A stretch of DNA of 64,000 nt from Diatrype stigma. Taxonomy: Eukaryota > Ascomycota > Sordariomycetes > Xylariales > Diatrypaceae. Shown one piece after another: positions 47,576-61,638 of the stretch. A program made the translations under genes and the position numbers. A model generated the notes under the pieces. It was not told where the DNA came from. It made no database searches and worked only from the letters and a program-made list of their open reading frames with translations. Position 1 is the stretch's first letter. The number at the start of each line of letters is the position of its first letter. The stretch is from NCBI GenBank assembly GCA_022225965.2, contig JAKJXP020000147.1, positions 25,219 through 89,218 of the forward strand, read 5' to 3'.

Positions 47576-49670
47576 ATGGGTTGGGTTCACGACACGAATG
47601 TGAAGGTCGCAAGGAGTCCTGTGGGGAGATGGTTCAGGCTTGAGGGTTGCGGTCATGTAAGTCATGGAGCGCACCATCGACTTTCATCCGTTGTCTCGCA
47701 GTGGCCGAAGGCCGAAGACTGACCAAGTGCTTCCTTCCTACGAATAGCCGCGGGAGCGAAAGGGCTCTTACTTCCTCACTGAGATCCGTGCTGGCCTCGC
47801 TGGATTCTTTGCCATGGCATACATCATCGCCGTGAACTCTGCCATTGTCGCCGATACGGGTGGCACTTGTGTGTGTAACGGGGGTGCGGAGGACCCCATC
47901 TGCGACACGAACGAGGAGTATCTGCTGTGTAGCGCTGAGATCAAGCGTGATCTGGTCACCGCCACTGCGGCTATCTCAGCCCTGACGTCTTTCTGCATGG
48001 GTCTTTTCGCAAACTTGTACGTCGACTACCTCTTGCCACGACATCTTCAAAGTAACTTGCTAACACTTTGATAGACCGGTGTCCTTAGCTCCCGGTATGG
48101 GGTTGAACGCATATTTCGCATGTAAGTTCAAGACTGGTTTGCCACTGGCAAACTCACCCTGCAAGACTTGTTTCCAACATGTCCAGCTCCAAGAGCATAC
48201 CCGCTGACCTGGACGAATCAATGAAGACACTGTTGTTGGATATCACGGAACAGGATCTGTCCCCTATTCAGTTGCATTGACGGCGACCTTCGTGGAGGGA
48301 TGGATATTCTTCGCCCTCGCCCTCTTCGGCATGCGACAATGGCTCGCGCGCGCTATTCCCCGATCGATCAAGCTGGCCACGAGCGTCGGTATCGGACTGT
48401 TCCTGACACTCATCGGCCTCACGTACAGCGAAGGCATCGGCCTGCTGACGGGTGCCACGGACACGCCCATGGAACTCGCCGGCTGTACCCAGGCCATGTT
48501 GGACCCAGACACGGGGCTCTGCCCGACGTCCCAGAAGATGCGCAGTCCCACTCTGTGGATCGGCATATTCTGCGGTGGTGTGCTGACGGTGCTGCTCATG
48601 ATGTATCGGGTTAAGGGAGCTATCATCGCGGGCATTGCTCTGGTCAGCATCATCTCGTGGCCGCGCGGAACCGCGGTTACGTATTTCCCCTATACCGCTG
48701 TGGGCGACGACGCCTTCAACTTCTTCAAGAAGGTCGTGGACTTCCATCAGATCAGCAAGACTCTGACCGTACAGACGTGGGATATTTCGGAATACGGTGG
48801 GCAGTTCGGCCTGGCCCTCATTACCTTCCTCTACGTCGATATCCTGGATTGCACAGGCACGCTGTACTCGATGGCGCGCTTTGCCAACCTTGTGGATCCC
48901 GTTACCGAGGATTTCGAGGGGTCATCTGTTGCATACATGGTCGACGCTATCGGCATTTCTATCGGGGCGCTCCTGGGATGCCCTCCGGTCACTGCCTTCG
49001 TAGAGTCCGGTGCCGGTATATCCGAAGGCGGCAAGACTGGTCTCACGTCGATGGTTACCGGAATCTGCTTCTTCATCTCGGTTTTCTTCGCGCCGATCTT
49101 CGCGTCCATTCCTCCCTGGGCGACGGGCTGCGTATTGGTGCTCGTCGGGTCTATGATGATGAAGGCAGTTACCGAGATCAACTGGAGATACATGGGCGAT
49201 GCGATCCCAGCATTTGTTGGCATCTTCCTCATGCCATATACCTACAGCATTGCTGATGGACTTATCGGTAGCATCTGCCTCTACATTATCATCAACACGA
49301 CTGTGTGGGTGGTCGAAAAGATCTCTGGTGGGCGCCTCGTGCCTGAGAACAAGGCCCTCAAGGACCCATGGACCTGGCGCATTTCTGTGCTGCCTCCGGT
49401 ATGTCAATACTTTTTTCCGGTCATTCCATAACTCCTATTCCCAACGTCGAGCATGAAGTTCCTTGTGATAGGTGGATGCTAACTTGACCTTTTTAGTGGC
49501 TGGTACGTCTCAGCAAGGGAAAGAAAGACTTCTGGCGAGCCGACCCGTTGCCAGTTGACGAGTCAGCCTCAGATGGACCTGGAAAGACCTACGAGACCAA
49601 CAACTCGACTGATTCCGCAAAGCGCGGGCAGGAAGGATTACCGGAGAATGTTGTTGAAAAGCAGTCATAG
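47576..49670 (+). CDS. azgA: purine (adenine/guanine/hypoxanthine) permease AzgA
   Basis: Five exons, 47576-47656, 47748-48016, 48075-48121, 48227-49398 and 49497-49670, give 580 residues, the length known for the Aspergillus protein. Conserved runs: GSYFLTEIRAGLAGFFAMAYIIAVN in TM1, LAPGMGLNAYFAYTVVGYHG (restored across two joins), FVEGWIF, ISKTLTVQTWD, FLYVDILDCTGTLYSM and ALLGCPPVTAFVESGAGISEGGKTGLTS, which includes the region lining the substrate site in NAT/AzgA-like carriers. It is a proton symporter for purine bases at the plasma membrane. The C-terminal tail after TM14 is hydrophilic and rich in Asp, Glu and Lys. Introns are 58-105 bases with standard borders. Confidence 0.95.
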
Positions 49671-50354
49671 ATCATACGGCGGGTTATTTCAGGAGTATAA
49701 AAGAAGAAATACCTCGTTTTAGGGGATATGTGTATATAAAACCAGGGCCCTTGATTATCTGCCCGGCCATCTAGACCATCTAACGATATTTACTCTGCAG
49801 GATGAAACGATGTGATCTAAAGTATGATGCCCATTGTTTTTGAAGCGTGAATAGAGAATAGCGAATAGTGGGTAATAACAGACGACGGATGATGAGATAG
49901 GGAACAATTTGCTTTACCTTCCTGAAGCAGCACAGTCGTAGATAGTCACTGTTTGTCTGTTGCAACTCTATAGACTGCATAGCTCTGGAGGAGGCTCACA
50001 ATGCTTCGTATCCATGATAGTATGCTGACAGTATGTCTTCGGATATGATATGACTTACGTAGCAAGCAATGAAGGTAACGAACCAAGACGCCATATAGAC
50101 GTGATAAAATGTGGTATCCACTCTAAAGCACGAGCAAACAATCGCGGTCCAACCATCGAACCCCGGTGGTTTATCCGGTACCACCACCGTGCTAGAAATC
50201 AAATCCCATAGCTACCTCCGTACCCCGGAACGCCAAATGGGCCGTGCAACGACGGCTACAGGAAGTCGATTGAAATCACCTGATCTAACTTCTTAAGAGC
50301 CTTGTGACCTGTGGTACTACAAGTGACAAACACCTAGTTGGTGCCTTTCTCTTC
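49671..50354. other. intergenic between convergent azgA and atg3
   Basis: Holds the 3' ends of azgA and atg3. No gene, RNA or repeat recognised. Confidence 0.5.
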
Positions 50355-51539
50355 TCATACACCCATCGTGAAATCATGTTCGATTCCAGGTGTGACACTG
50401 GCCATGAACTGTACGAGTGTTAGTACCAAGGCAACAATCCTGTGGTGGAGAAGAGTAGTATATCGTAACAGGGGGGTACATACCTTGAGGAAGACTACGA
50501 GGTACTGGTCAACTCGAATAGCGACCTCCTGATCCTCAGCCTCCACTTCCTCCCAATCATCGTTGCTTGATTCGGCCGCAGCTTCGGCACTCTTTACATC
50601 GAGTTTGTTGATCTCATCGACCAAACCCTCCATGCCCTGGTCGTTGCCAACCATCTTGCCCGACTTCATCTTGTCCCGCCGAATCTTCAAGGCGGCATCG
50701 GCACGGTCTAGAAGGGTCTTCATAACGGAGGCATGCTTGCAGGGATGTACGCTGGCCATCTTGACGTTAGAGGCGAAGAAAGGGAAGTCTTCGAGCGTGA
50801 CCGTCTTGTCCTTGTAATCGCCGACGATGTCCTCCATCATGAGGTGAGGCGCAAGTGGTTGACTGTCGCTGTAGCCTGATAAGTATAGACGTGGTGTCCG
50901 ATAGTACGGAGAGTACATGATGTAAAGTGTGTAAGTTCGGCGGGCTCTGGAGAAGAAATAATTAGTGTATATGCGCCAGGAATTGCCCAAAGGGGGGGCA
51001 TGTGCTGCTGAGACTCACCCTGTCCTTTTGTGAGCGTCGGCGTCCTGGATAATAGCCTCGTCATCATCCTCATCCTCCATATCGGGAATCTCGTCCTCGT
51101 CTTCGTCTAGGCTATCGCCCACGTTCCCAGCATCGTCGACGGTGCGAACATCTCGAGCCTTAAGCGGCTGGGAACTCGTGAGCCCGCCGGTACGCAGCCA
51201 TCCATCATCCTCGGTCTGAGCTTTGGACTTGAAGTCGTCGCCATCCCCCACGACAGCCTCCTCGTGGCCGGCATCGCCGGCAAAGTCATCGTCTAGTCGG
51301 CGATTGCATGGAACGTTGCGAGTGACGAGGAACTGCTTGCCGGGAGGCAGATAATTGACGCGCTTAGCTTCAGACTCGGCGTCGGCCCAGGACCAGGTAG
51401 GGAACTTGAAAACGAGATAATCGCCGGCAGCTAGAAACTCCTCGGGGGTGATCTGCCCAGTTTTCCGGAAGGTCGAGGTATGGCTAACGGGCGTGTACTT
51501 GTCCCGGATAGTGTTAACGGTCGAGTAGATCAGATTCAT
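50355..51539 (-). CDS. atg3: autophagy E2-like conjugating enzyme Atg3
   Basis: Three exons, 51539-51019, 50946-50484 and 50408-50355, give 345 residues. The N terminus ([20 protein letters not shown], then [16 protein letters not shown] and FPTWSW) and C terminus ([21 protein letters not shown]) are those of Atg3. Catalytic Cys is about residue 243 in the HPCKH motif. A long acidic flexible region (about 85-170, many Asp/Glu) precedes the E2 core, as in other Atg3 proteins. Atg3 receives Atg8 from Atg7 and attaches it to phosphatidylethanolamine during autophagosome formation. The upstream TTG-initiated extension is rejected in favour of the ATG at 51539. Exon 3 encodes only the last 17 residues. 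It converges with azgA. Confidence 0.95.
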
Positions 51540-53058
51540 ATTGGGCAAGAGCGCCGATGGCGACGATAAATAAAGCGCTTGCGCCTAGGTATGTACTTTA
51601 TGGAAAGCTGAGTAGGATAGGTGGTGTCCCCTTTGTTTCTTTCTGGAATCGATGAAAAGTAGGCGGAAGTATGCGCAGGACTACGGATGAATGCAGTATT
51701 GAGTTGTACGTTCTCTGGTAAATACCCCGAGGAGTGTAGAATAGCAGACAAAGGTGGTGTGTGCTGAAACCGAAAGAAAGACTGATCAGTTGGTTGCCTG
51801 TGTGCTGTGTGCTGTGCTGTACGCGTCTACACGTAATCGGAAAGTCGGGACGTGATGCAGTTGAGGATGTAGGTATAATGCTAAGTACGGCCTATGTAAG
51901 TAGAGAGGGAGAGAGATATGCAGGGAGGCATGAGGGAAACAACAAATCTGAAGCTTGGGGACGCTGGGCGGAAAGATGATGGCACCCCGTGAATGATGTG
52001 AGTCGAGCGAGCTATTCAGCAGTCTACTGGGTAGCCGGGTAGGAGGTAGTAGATAGAGCTTACATGGATACCAAGTAGTAGATGACTTGCTTGTGGTTGC
52101 TTGACTTACTTAGCAGCTCAGGTACCTAGACATTACGTAAATGCGCCAGCGTTGACAACTCGGGATGGCTAAGAGCGAGCTCAGTTTGCTGATACCTAAC
52201 CAACATTGAAGTAAGTACCTAGTCTAGTAGTTACCTCTTTACATGCTATTGACTTTCAAAATGTTGAGATGATAGAGATGATATATGATGTACCCAGTCA
52301 CCTGAGCCGTGTTGTTGACCTGTGCTCTGAATCGCCTGCTTTAAAGCTGCCACTATCACATGGACTGTGTCACAATGAGACGGAATGGAGGGGCTTATGA
52401 GATGTGGCTAGGGGGTTGAAAGAGAAAGAGGGGCAGTTTGAGCACCTGCACTTCCAATGCTCAATCTCACCCGTGGACCCGACCCGTTGACATGGTCGCC
52501 TGAAGTCGCCAGTTGCCGGACAGTCGAGGCAAAGAGCAGACACTCGGCGCTGTTAAGCGCTTCAGACCGACACTAGTGTAGGTACATGACCGTGGGAGTG
52601 GCCCAGTTTCTCTATTCACTTAAGCAGCATTATCCAGATACCGCAGCAGTAGGAGAGATAGCAAAGCTGTACCCACTATAACTGCACTCACATTTGTTGG
52701 AGGGAAAGAACTTCAAGGTTGAATGCCGCCTGATGCTGGATTAGATAATCAACGCAGTTAGCTTATCGGCAAAATCCCGGGCTCCCAGCACCCGACAAGT
52801 CCTAGTCCACACGAAAAAAATATCCATTCCAGATTGCAACAATAATTCCGAACCCGAACGATTCACTTGGTGGGAAGGCCGGTTTAGCATCACTAACAAG
52901 ACCTCAATCAAACACCGACCAGACACATTTGAAGGTATGTTGAGACCCTGCTTCGAGCACAGAAGGATCCCTCAACAGACAATTGATCCTCGCTCTTGCC
53001 CTCGTTCTCTGGTTCAACCTCACTAACCAGTTTCTGCTGCAACAGTCTCGCCGTCAAG
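51540..53058. other. divergent promoter region of atg3 and eL37
   Basis: 1.5 kb between the atg3 start and the eL37 start, with CTAC/TAGGTA-rich stretches (52020-52230). No gene supported. Confidence 0.5.
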
Positions 53059-53697
<639 letters not shown>

Positions 53698-54087
53698 ATA
53701 CATCATGATTGACGAGGTGCGATAGGGTGATGTGGGACATGGCGGCGCTGCGAGAGGTCGGCATGGCATGGCACGGCGCGTATTCATATGTTATGGTTCA
53801 TAAAAGGAATCAAGGCATCCCTACATAGGTGATAGGGAAACGTCATGGTAGCAAATCTGAGCAAAAAGTCACGAAACAAGCAGCCTCTACCTTCTTTCTC
53901 GCTTGCCGACACGATCTGTCTAAACAACCTTCGAAAGGTTCTCTGAACGCGGGGAGTTGTGGAGTTGGTGATTATGAAACCTGTGTTAAGCCTACTAAGC
54001 CTAGGTGTTTAGTAGCTAGATACCTTTGGTGTTCGGAGACGGGTCTCGATGCGTCCTCAATAGATGCCATAGAGACGCTATTCCTAT
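53698..54087. other. short spacer between convergent eL37 and elp6
   Basis: About 390 bp holding both 3' ends. Nothing else recognised. Confidence 0.5.
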
Positions 54088-55063
54088 CTACTGGCCTCGC
54101 TCAAAGACACGGACACCACCGTCGCTGCCTACAAAGTACAATAGCTCTTGCTCCTCTACTATATGTTCCGGGTCTTCCTCGTATTGCCCCCCACTAGTGA
54201 TTCTCAAAACGCCGCTCACGTCCTTCGCTGTGCCTGTATCAAGCATCCTCAAGCCCATGACCAAGTAAGCATCGTGGGCCATTTGAAGAGTGAATGCCGC
54301 ATGCTCTTTTTCAAGACGGGTTGTTTGAGACGATATCAAAGGGTCATCCGCAGACAACGTGACAATGGTCGAATATACATTCTATTCCAAAACTATCAAT
54401 AAGATGAAATACATGTGTTTGGCGTGGCCTGTAACGGCTCCCTATCGAGCCACTTACCTCGCGTATATCCAGCAGCATCTCGTACAAGTCCTGGCTCGAC
54501 AGACCGTGCCCCGCCGCAGCAGGGAGCAGGTCTAGCTGGTCGATAATCAAGACCGTTTTGGAGCCATCCCCGGACTTCGGTCTTAGCTGGGCAACTGCTG
54601 CCTCTAGCTCTTTCCGCAATCCATCCACCGTTGGCGTAGACAAAACTCTTTTACCAGGTCCAGGTCCAGGTTCGGGTGCAGATGGGGACACGGGACCGCG
54701 AACAGGCGGAGAAGGCTCGAAAAGCGCTCCTAGCCCATCGACGTACACCAGCTTGCCTTTTCTAGCAGCGGCATCCAGGTCTACTCCTAGTCTCCCGACG
54801 CCTTCCTTCCAGAAGGTGTAGTCCCGCAGGAAGCTCAGGAGAACCACGCTGCAGGTGGTGTCTCCCGTGCTAGCCAGCAGGCCGAGATGCTCTCCCGCTG
54901 GGGCTGCTGCGGCAGCGGCTGATGTCGCCGATAGCAGGGAGTAGAGGTGACGTTGGACGAGCCAGTTGGTTGTGGACCCCAGCACTCCCGTGAGGAGAAT
55001 GAGTGACGTCTCCGGTGGGAGGCGGAGGTAGGGCTCGAGGAGGGGTGGGAGACGTGATGCCAT
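54088..55063 (-). CDS. elp6: Elongator complex subunit Elp6
   Basis: Two exons, 55063-54458 and 54381-54088 (GTAAGT to AATAG, phase 0), give 299 residues. It starts MASRLPPLLEPYLRLPPETS then LILLTGVLGSTTNWLVQRH, the characteristic Elp6 opening, has VLIIDQLDLLPA in the RecA-like core and ends LYFVGSDGGVRVFERGQ. Elp6 forms the Elp456 hexamer of Elongator, which modifies wobble uridines of tRNA; Elp6 itself lacks Walker motifs, as is normal. The open frame extends 52 codons upstream, but the ATG at 55063 matches family starts. A Pro/Gly-rich insert (about residues 120-140) separates two strands. Confidence 0.9.
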
Positions 55064-58028
55064 GAGTCCCGGCTGCTCGAACAGTTGGCCAACTGCCGTG
55101 CTGTGGGCCGTAAAGTGGCTGCCGAGTCGGATGGGGTGGTGGCCTGTCTCTTCTGTAGCGTGTCGATCCGAGATGGAGTATTGGGCGGGCAAACAGCCAA
55201 AGTCAAGTTTGATGTTCAAGCTCGAATATGGGGTACAGATCTGAAATCTACCCTAGCTGCCTAATCGATTGCCCAGCTGTCTAGGTGTAGGTAGTCAGGG
55301 TGCTTGCCTTCCTTGCCTATCGCCTATTGCCTACTTCTGTGTGCCCAATAGCTCACGTCATACAGAGATCTAGGCAACCTTGAACGCAGGATGGTCTTTT
55401 AGCTGCAGCGATATTCAGCAGACTGCATACATAGGACTATGCGACCCCGGGAATACAGGCGCGCAACTGCAAGACTTCCGAACGGGAATGAAACTAGAAC
55501 TTGCGTTGCACCTCTGGGTGGACGAATGGCAGTCCAATCGAGATTCTGGAGATGAGATAACTGCCTCTACCTAATGTCATATTCCCCACACAGACACAAA
55601 AAGATTGTGCGAAAGGATTGCGGAGTACGAGTTCTATCTACAGAGATACGCTTTAGACTACCAGACCGGCTTAACTATAAAGCCTGCTAATGCCGTCATA
55701 ATGCATGCCCAGTCAACCGGAACTGTTATACCTATGTTCAGTAATATGGACTGCAACCCATTGATACGATTCGTTGCTCAGTAAGAGTGAAACCATGCCA
55801 TAAACGTAACGGAAAGATTTCGAAGGTGCTTATGTGGTGAAGAGAGCATAGATATTTACTATAACTGAGGCATGTAGGCATGATGCTGCATGTAACTCCT
55901 GTAGGTGATGTATGTATGGATCTCAAGATAGACAGACAGTGGACATGTAGCTACCTACATACACACATACATGCACTACCATACCTGCCTATCGTCTGGT
56001 TTGTGCGAGGTTAGCACCCCCAAGCCCCCACGACCCTTCAGCCCCTCACTACATACCTAGTATCTACACACCTTAGGTAGTAACAATTACATGGATACAG
56101 CCCGAGGTTGCGTGCAATTCTGTATGCAGGGTCTCAGGGTCTTTTTCAAAAACATAACGGAATGCCGAGAGTATGCTGTAATTCTGGCTATAACAGGTTG
56201 TAGCTAGCCACGCCCAGTTCGTACTACCCGTACCAAGTCCAAGGTTGCCTGTCTGTGGTGTGGATTCGATCTTCCAACTGCTACCTGCTTCGTATGTCTC
56301 TCTGAGTCTCTGACTGCAGTATACACACCTACCCAATGCACTGCTGTCCAGGAATAGCCAAGGGATTGCCTTGTGCCTCCATCATCTGACGAGAAGGTTG
56401 CGCCTATTCAGCAACCTCTCCAACAATGCGGCTCCGTACAGCGTCTTGCTCCTCCTTAATGGAGGATGGCGCACCTTGGTCCAGTGGCATTAGCGTGGGC
56501 TTTAGTGCATCTTTCTTACCTTACGACGCCTGCAACACCTGCAACGCCAGAATCGCGTGACCACTGGCATGTGATTTTAGCAGCCCAAGCACCCCCATAA
56601 CACCTTGTCTCGTAGGGAATCCATAGCACCCCGGCGAGATCTCTACGTATATACGGCAATAACGGCCCCCGGACGACGGTGAGCTTGACGTCACATCGGG
56701 CAAATCGTATATCAGATCTCCCATCCCGCCTAACGCGCCAGGCCGCATTCAACCGTGATGGCTACATACCTACCTAGGTACCTAAAGCAACCGGCTTCAC
56801 GATATGGGTTACGATATGGGGTTACGATATGGGGGGTGAAAGGCAGAGGGGGTTTAAAAGACGACATCATCCCAACCACCCCTTAATGTATGTATATACT
56901 ATACACTATACACTATACACTCACTATACACCATCAGACCATATATAAACTATATAAACTATATAAACTATATAAACTATATAAACTATATAAACTATAT
57001 ATACTAGTTCTGCTGGACTGTGCAAGCGCGGGTGCGTGTTCGGGGGTAGTTTCTTTGTGTCTAGCAGGGATCTTCGGTCGTTGGCACGCCGTTTCGCGCC
57101 GTTCTTCGATATCTCTCGCCTGTCCCCATCTGATCTTCGTGGTCTAGTCGTATCTGGGTTCGATAGATGTCCCTTGTTGGACCTTTGCTCAGCCCTGGGA
57201 ACCAACAGCGCTCCAGTTGATAGAGTTGGTGTCCCCTGCTCCTTTCTCCTTGCGCTGCCTCTCGAGATATAAAGAACGGGCCATCCCCGGAGCTCAGCAT
57301 CTTGCGACGCTAGAGGCAGTTAGTCCAACGACGCCCGAATATTGAGCCTCCTTCATCGAGTCCAGCCTCCGTTGAGAAGGCTTTAAGGTATCATTATCTA
57401 GCTTGGCTGTCCCTTCTTCTCTACCAATCTACTTTGGCGAGTGGACGTTTTCATTGCAAGTGTTGTATTGCTGTCTACAACAATACAACAACACTGAATA
57501 AGCCCCCCACAACACGGGACCGTCGATTATCCTGTGGGGTCCACGGGAGCACCCCCATCAATAGTTTCCAAGTTGCCCCGAACTCAGAGACATGACAGCA
57601 ACGTATGATAGTTTCGATAATATCATCGTCTAATAGTTGCAACTGGAGGGTCGAGGTATTACCTTCCCACATATATACGGATCGAAACCCAGTTTCCTTG
57701 TTGCCGGTTCCCTCCTGCCTGTTCTTCACCTACAGATATCACCCACACGTACACATGCACCAATATAGGAGGTGCCTACCCATACGAGCGTATATCGGTG
57801 GCATGCTTATGCAGAATACCCCGCAAGAGTGGAATCGGCAACGGGTATTTCATACACACTTGACACCTAAGGAGAGCATCTCTAACCAGTCAATATGTTC
57901 TAGGATCGGTATATCTCCTGAATATCGGTCACATCTTCATCCCACCTGGCAGCGCAATACCCAGTATCACGTGGTTCTGCTTCCTGAGGTAACGGGCGGG
58001 CCCCATCGAGAAGGAGGTCGGGTGAAGT
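55064..58028. other. 3-kb intergenic region with AT microsatellites
   Basis: No gene supported on either strand. Contains the tandem arrays at about 56895-57003, a CATACACACATACATGCAC run near 55958 and promoter sequence for elp6 (left) and the MFS transporter (right). Confidence 0.5.
56895..57003. repeat. 7-bp and 9-bp tandem repeats (ACTATAC; TATAAACTA)
   Basis: About four copies of ACTATAC (56895-56930) followed by about six to seven copies of TATAAACTA (56943-57003). The 9-bp period keeps a frame open through the array, producing a spurious YKL-repeat peptide that I do not call a gene. Confidence 0.85.
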
Positions 58029-60725
58029 ATGGCGGCGGAAAGTGGTCAGGCGCCCCGGCGCAAATGGTTCTCATTCAATAGGAACCCGACCCAGGATGCG
58101 GGCGCCGGGAGCGGAGGGACCCTGGAAAAATGGAACATGGGGATGCTCAACGACAAGGAGACCATAGCCGTTCCAGGTATGGCCACATTTCCCCCACACC
58201 CTTCTTGAAAGCCAGCCTTTATTGAACGATGGCATAGGCTCGGTATTGCTTCTAGCCAAGGATAGAAACGAACCCCTTGGCCTGAGAAATGCGCCGGCTA
58301 GGACCTCACACTCGTCCCTTCCTACGGGGTTGCCCTATGAGGAACCGCCGCAGCGCCCGGCACCGGAGGAGGACAAGAAGAAAACCAAGGATGGCCAGAT
58401 CATCCTCGAGCCTCAACCCGATGACTCGCACAACGACCCCTTGAATTGGCCGTCATGGCGCAGAGACTTTGCTCTTGTTTCTCTGGGACTATATTGCAGT
58501 AAGTATCCCAGATAAATCGGCATTATCAAGAACAGCCAACTTGATATTCCTCCACTTGGATCATGGTCAGAACCGACAGAGGAGAAAATTACGGGGCATC
58601 TTCTGTCAACATGTCCATGATGATATTGATATTAATGGCTATTGCACTGCAAAACCTTCCATCGACTGAATTGTTGCTGACTCTGGGCATCGTAACTAGT
58701 GGTTGGCGGAGGAACTACTCCGCTTATAGCCGCGGGCTTCACTGATGTTGCTAATGGTATATTAACCCCTATAGCTGTCTTATGAGAAACTCGCTAACAA
58801 ATGTTCCAGATTACGGCGTCGAGGTAGAAGATGTTGCACTCACTACCGGCCTTTATATGATGGGACTGGGCATTGGTTCCGTGATATTCTCCCCGACGGC
58901 TATCCTCTATGGAAAACGCCCTGTTTATCTGTTTGGTGCTGTTCTGTTCATCATATCAGCAGTATGGTGTGCCTTGTCGCCCAATTTTACGTCCTTGATA
59001 CTCGCCAGAATCTTCCAAGGAATAGCTGTGAGCCCCGTCGAGTGCCTCCCGTCTGCTACCATTGCAGAAATCTTCTTCTTGCACGAGAGGGCATTCCGCA
59101 TCGGCGTCTACACATTGCTTCTTCTCGGCGGGAAGAACCTGGTGCCCCTCATCAGTGCTATCATCATCCAGGCTTTATCATGGCGTTGGGTATTTTGGTG
59201 AGATATCGATACCTGGCGATTATCGTATAGGAAGCTGGACCGACTAACTTTGATGCCATACAGGATCGTTGCCATCGTAGTTGGGTTCTGCGGTAGTCTC
59301 TTATTCTTCTTCGTACCCGAGACCTTCTGGGACAGGACACCTGTTCCGAAATCACGCCGTCGGCCTAAGCGACCAAGTCTATTTTCTAGGAGATCATTAT
59401 CGAGATATAGTGTACCAAGGATTACCAATGCCGCCAAGAGCCACGCTCCAGCCGAAGGCACCGAAGCCCCTGCCCTCTCTAGCCCCGTGGAGGAAAAGGT
59501 AGCCCATGACCTTCAGGAAGCGCCAGGCCAACCGCCGGCTGCAGCACTTCGTCCAAAGAGTGTCCACGTGGGGTTTGCAGCGGAGACTGGTAGGGACGCC
59601 TCCTCAGAAATCAAACAAGCAGATGACGAGTCAAATTCGCCAGAGAAAGAGCTGGATGATGAGAAAACAGGCTTAGCAGAGCAATCGGAGCGCGTGAGCC
59701 GGCCTCCCTCCAGACCTGGTTCTGCGCGTTATGTATCACATGGACATCCCGCATCGAGTAGAGCTTCTCTTACACTTGAAAGCCCTGTCCCCGCGACGCC
59801 GGATACGCACGGGGCGGGCCAACCCTCAGGGGGCTATTTCCGGGACCCAGAAATCGGAGCGCCTCAGCCTGCCCACGAGATACTGAGCGACACGGAGAGC
59901 GAGAAGTTCTCCCTTTCGAACGTGCCGACGGCCACGAGGGGCCAGCTGTATACCCACGCCCTACGGCAGGCGCCCCCCAAGTCCTTTTCCCAGCAGCTCA
60001 AACTCCACCATGGGCGGCTGGCCCAGGACAAATGGTGGAAGGTGGCGCTCCGTCCCTTCGTGCTCTTCTCGTACCCTGCGGTGCTGTGGTCGTCGCTCAT
60101 CTACGCGTGTTCGGTGGGGTGGCTGATCGTCATCTCGGAGTCCGTGGCCGTCGTGTACCAGAAGGGGGCCTACAAGTTCAACGCCCTGCAGACGGGTCTC
60201 GTGTACATATCGCCGTTCATCGGCGGTATCCTCGGCACGGCCGTGGCGGGCAAGGTCAGCGACGTCATCGTCAAGGCGATGGCGCGGCGGAACGGCGGCC
60301 TGTACGAGCCCGAGTTCCGGCTGGTGATGGCGCTCCCGATCGCCGTCACGACGGTGGTGGGGCTCATCGGGTTCGGCTGGTCGGCCGAGATCGCCGACCC
60401 CTGGATCGCGCCGACCATCTTCTTCGGCGTGGTCTCGTTCGGCTGCTCGCTGGGCTCGACGACCTCGATCACGTTCTGCGTGGACAGCTACCGGCAGTAC
60501 GCCGGGGAGGCGCTCGTGACGCTGAACCTGAGCAAGAACATCCTCCACGGGCTCGTGTTCAGCCTGTTCGTCACCGAGTGGCTGGTCGAGGACGGCTCCA
60601 AGTCGGTCTTCATGTGGATCGGCATCATCCAGCTCATCGTCCTCTTCGCCACCATCCCGATGTACATCTACGGCAAGAGGGCCCGCATGTGGACGGTTCG
60701 CAAGAACTTCATGGAGAAGTTCTGA
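58029..60725 (+). CDS. MFS transporter with long central loop (DHA1-like, drug or polyamine type)
   Basis: Five exons, 58029-58176, 58238-58498, 58700-58756, 58810-59197 and 59264-60725, give 771 residues. The N terminus is hydrophilic (about 130 residues) and includes the DPLNWPSWRRD motif that precedes TM1 in this MFS subfamily. TM1-6 contain VGGGTTPLIAAGFTDVAN, YGKRPVYLFGA (MFS motif A region) and SATIAEIFF. Between TM6 (FFFVPETFWD, about residue 307) and TM7 (about 543) lies an unusually long loop of some 230 residues rich in Ser, Pro, Glu and Arg, likely cytosolic and phosphorylatable. TM7-12 follow and the protein ends NFMEKF. Members export drugs or move polyamines and small metabolites; substrate unknown. 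Exon 3 is 57 bases. Confidence 0.88.
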
Positions 60726-61638
60726 GGAGGTGCAGTGCGGTTTTCGTGTTGGGTGACTGCTGCCGATTGGGAAGGGCGAGGGGGCTTGGTATTGATACTA
60801 GTAAAGTATTGATTGGGGAGACATCATGGGGGGGTTACTCAACTCGTTTGCGGGCTCTGCATTATCAGCGTTTACATTACATTACATTGCATTGCATTTG
60901 GATACTTGGTCTGCATCGGGGTACGATTTTACGATAGGATAAACCTAGCATTCACAAAGGAGTGTTTCCATGATTATAGTCTGCGAAGTATCCCTACTGG
61001 TAGTTCTTGAACGAAGATATGTTTGGCTATGTAATACCACAAACCATATTAATGACTTAAGCTGCACTGTATTGTCTCCTCTGTTCTTATCAGTATTCAG
61101 ACTTGAATGAAGAGGCTTGTGGAATAGTTGAATGCAATCAACATATGCAGTTGTAGTTGCAAGTGGTAAGACGAAAGAACCTAACCTAAGCCAAGAAACA
61201 CATGCACCACCGTTGTGCTCCATATGACGACACCAATAAGCATATTTCTACATCAATACATCAATACCTCTAAGTGTTACAAGTTTAGCAACTTGAACTT
61301 ACACAGTGAGAAACCACGACTCATTGCCTCCTAACTCTTCCCTGGCATTAGTCGATTTAACGTCATATATAAACTGTCAATTGATACTGAAACAACGTTG
61401 AGTCTTTACGGCATGAGAGTCTAGACCAATTAGACGGTGGAAACCACCTGGGCACATAGAGAACGCTGCTAGACAAAGCTACCTGCATACCTACTTACCT
61501 AGATGGTCAAGTGGTTTGATCATCGTCAAGCGTCGAAGCATCTCGAGCACACACACATACATACTTGAGCCATTGAGAATCGGCACGATACCCGAATAGC
61601 TACGCCAACACCTTCTCACCCCCTCAACAGTCGGCGCA
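60726..61638. other. intergenic, promoter of the thioredoxin-like gene
   Basis: ATTACATTACATTGCATTGC-type short repeats occur at about 60870-60900. No gene supported. Confidence 0.5.

Noticed and set aside
56890..57147. YKL-repeat peptide frame
   Set aside because: Produced by a 9-bp microsatellite; not a gene.
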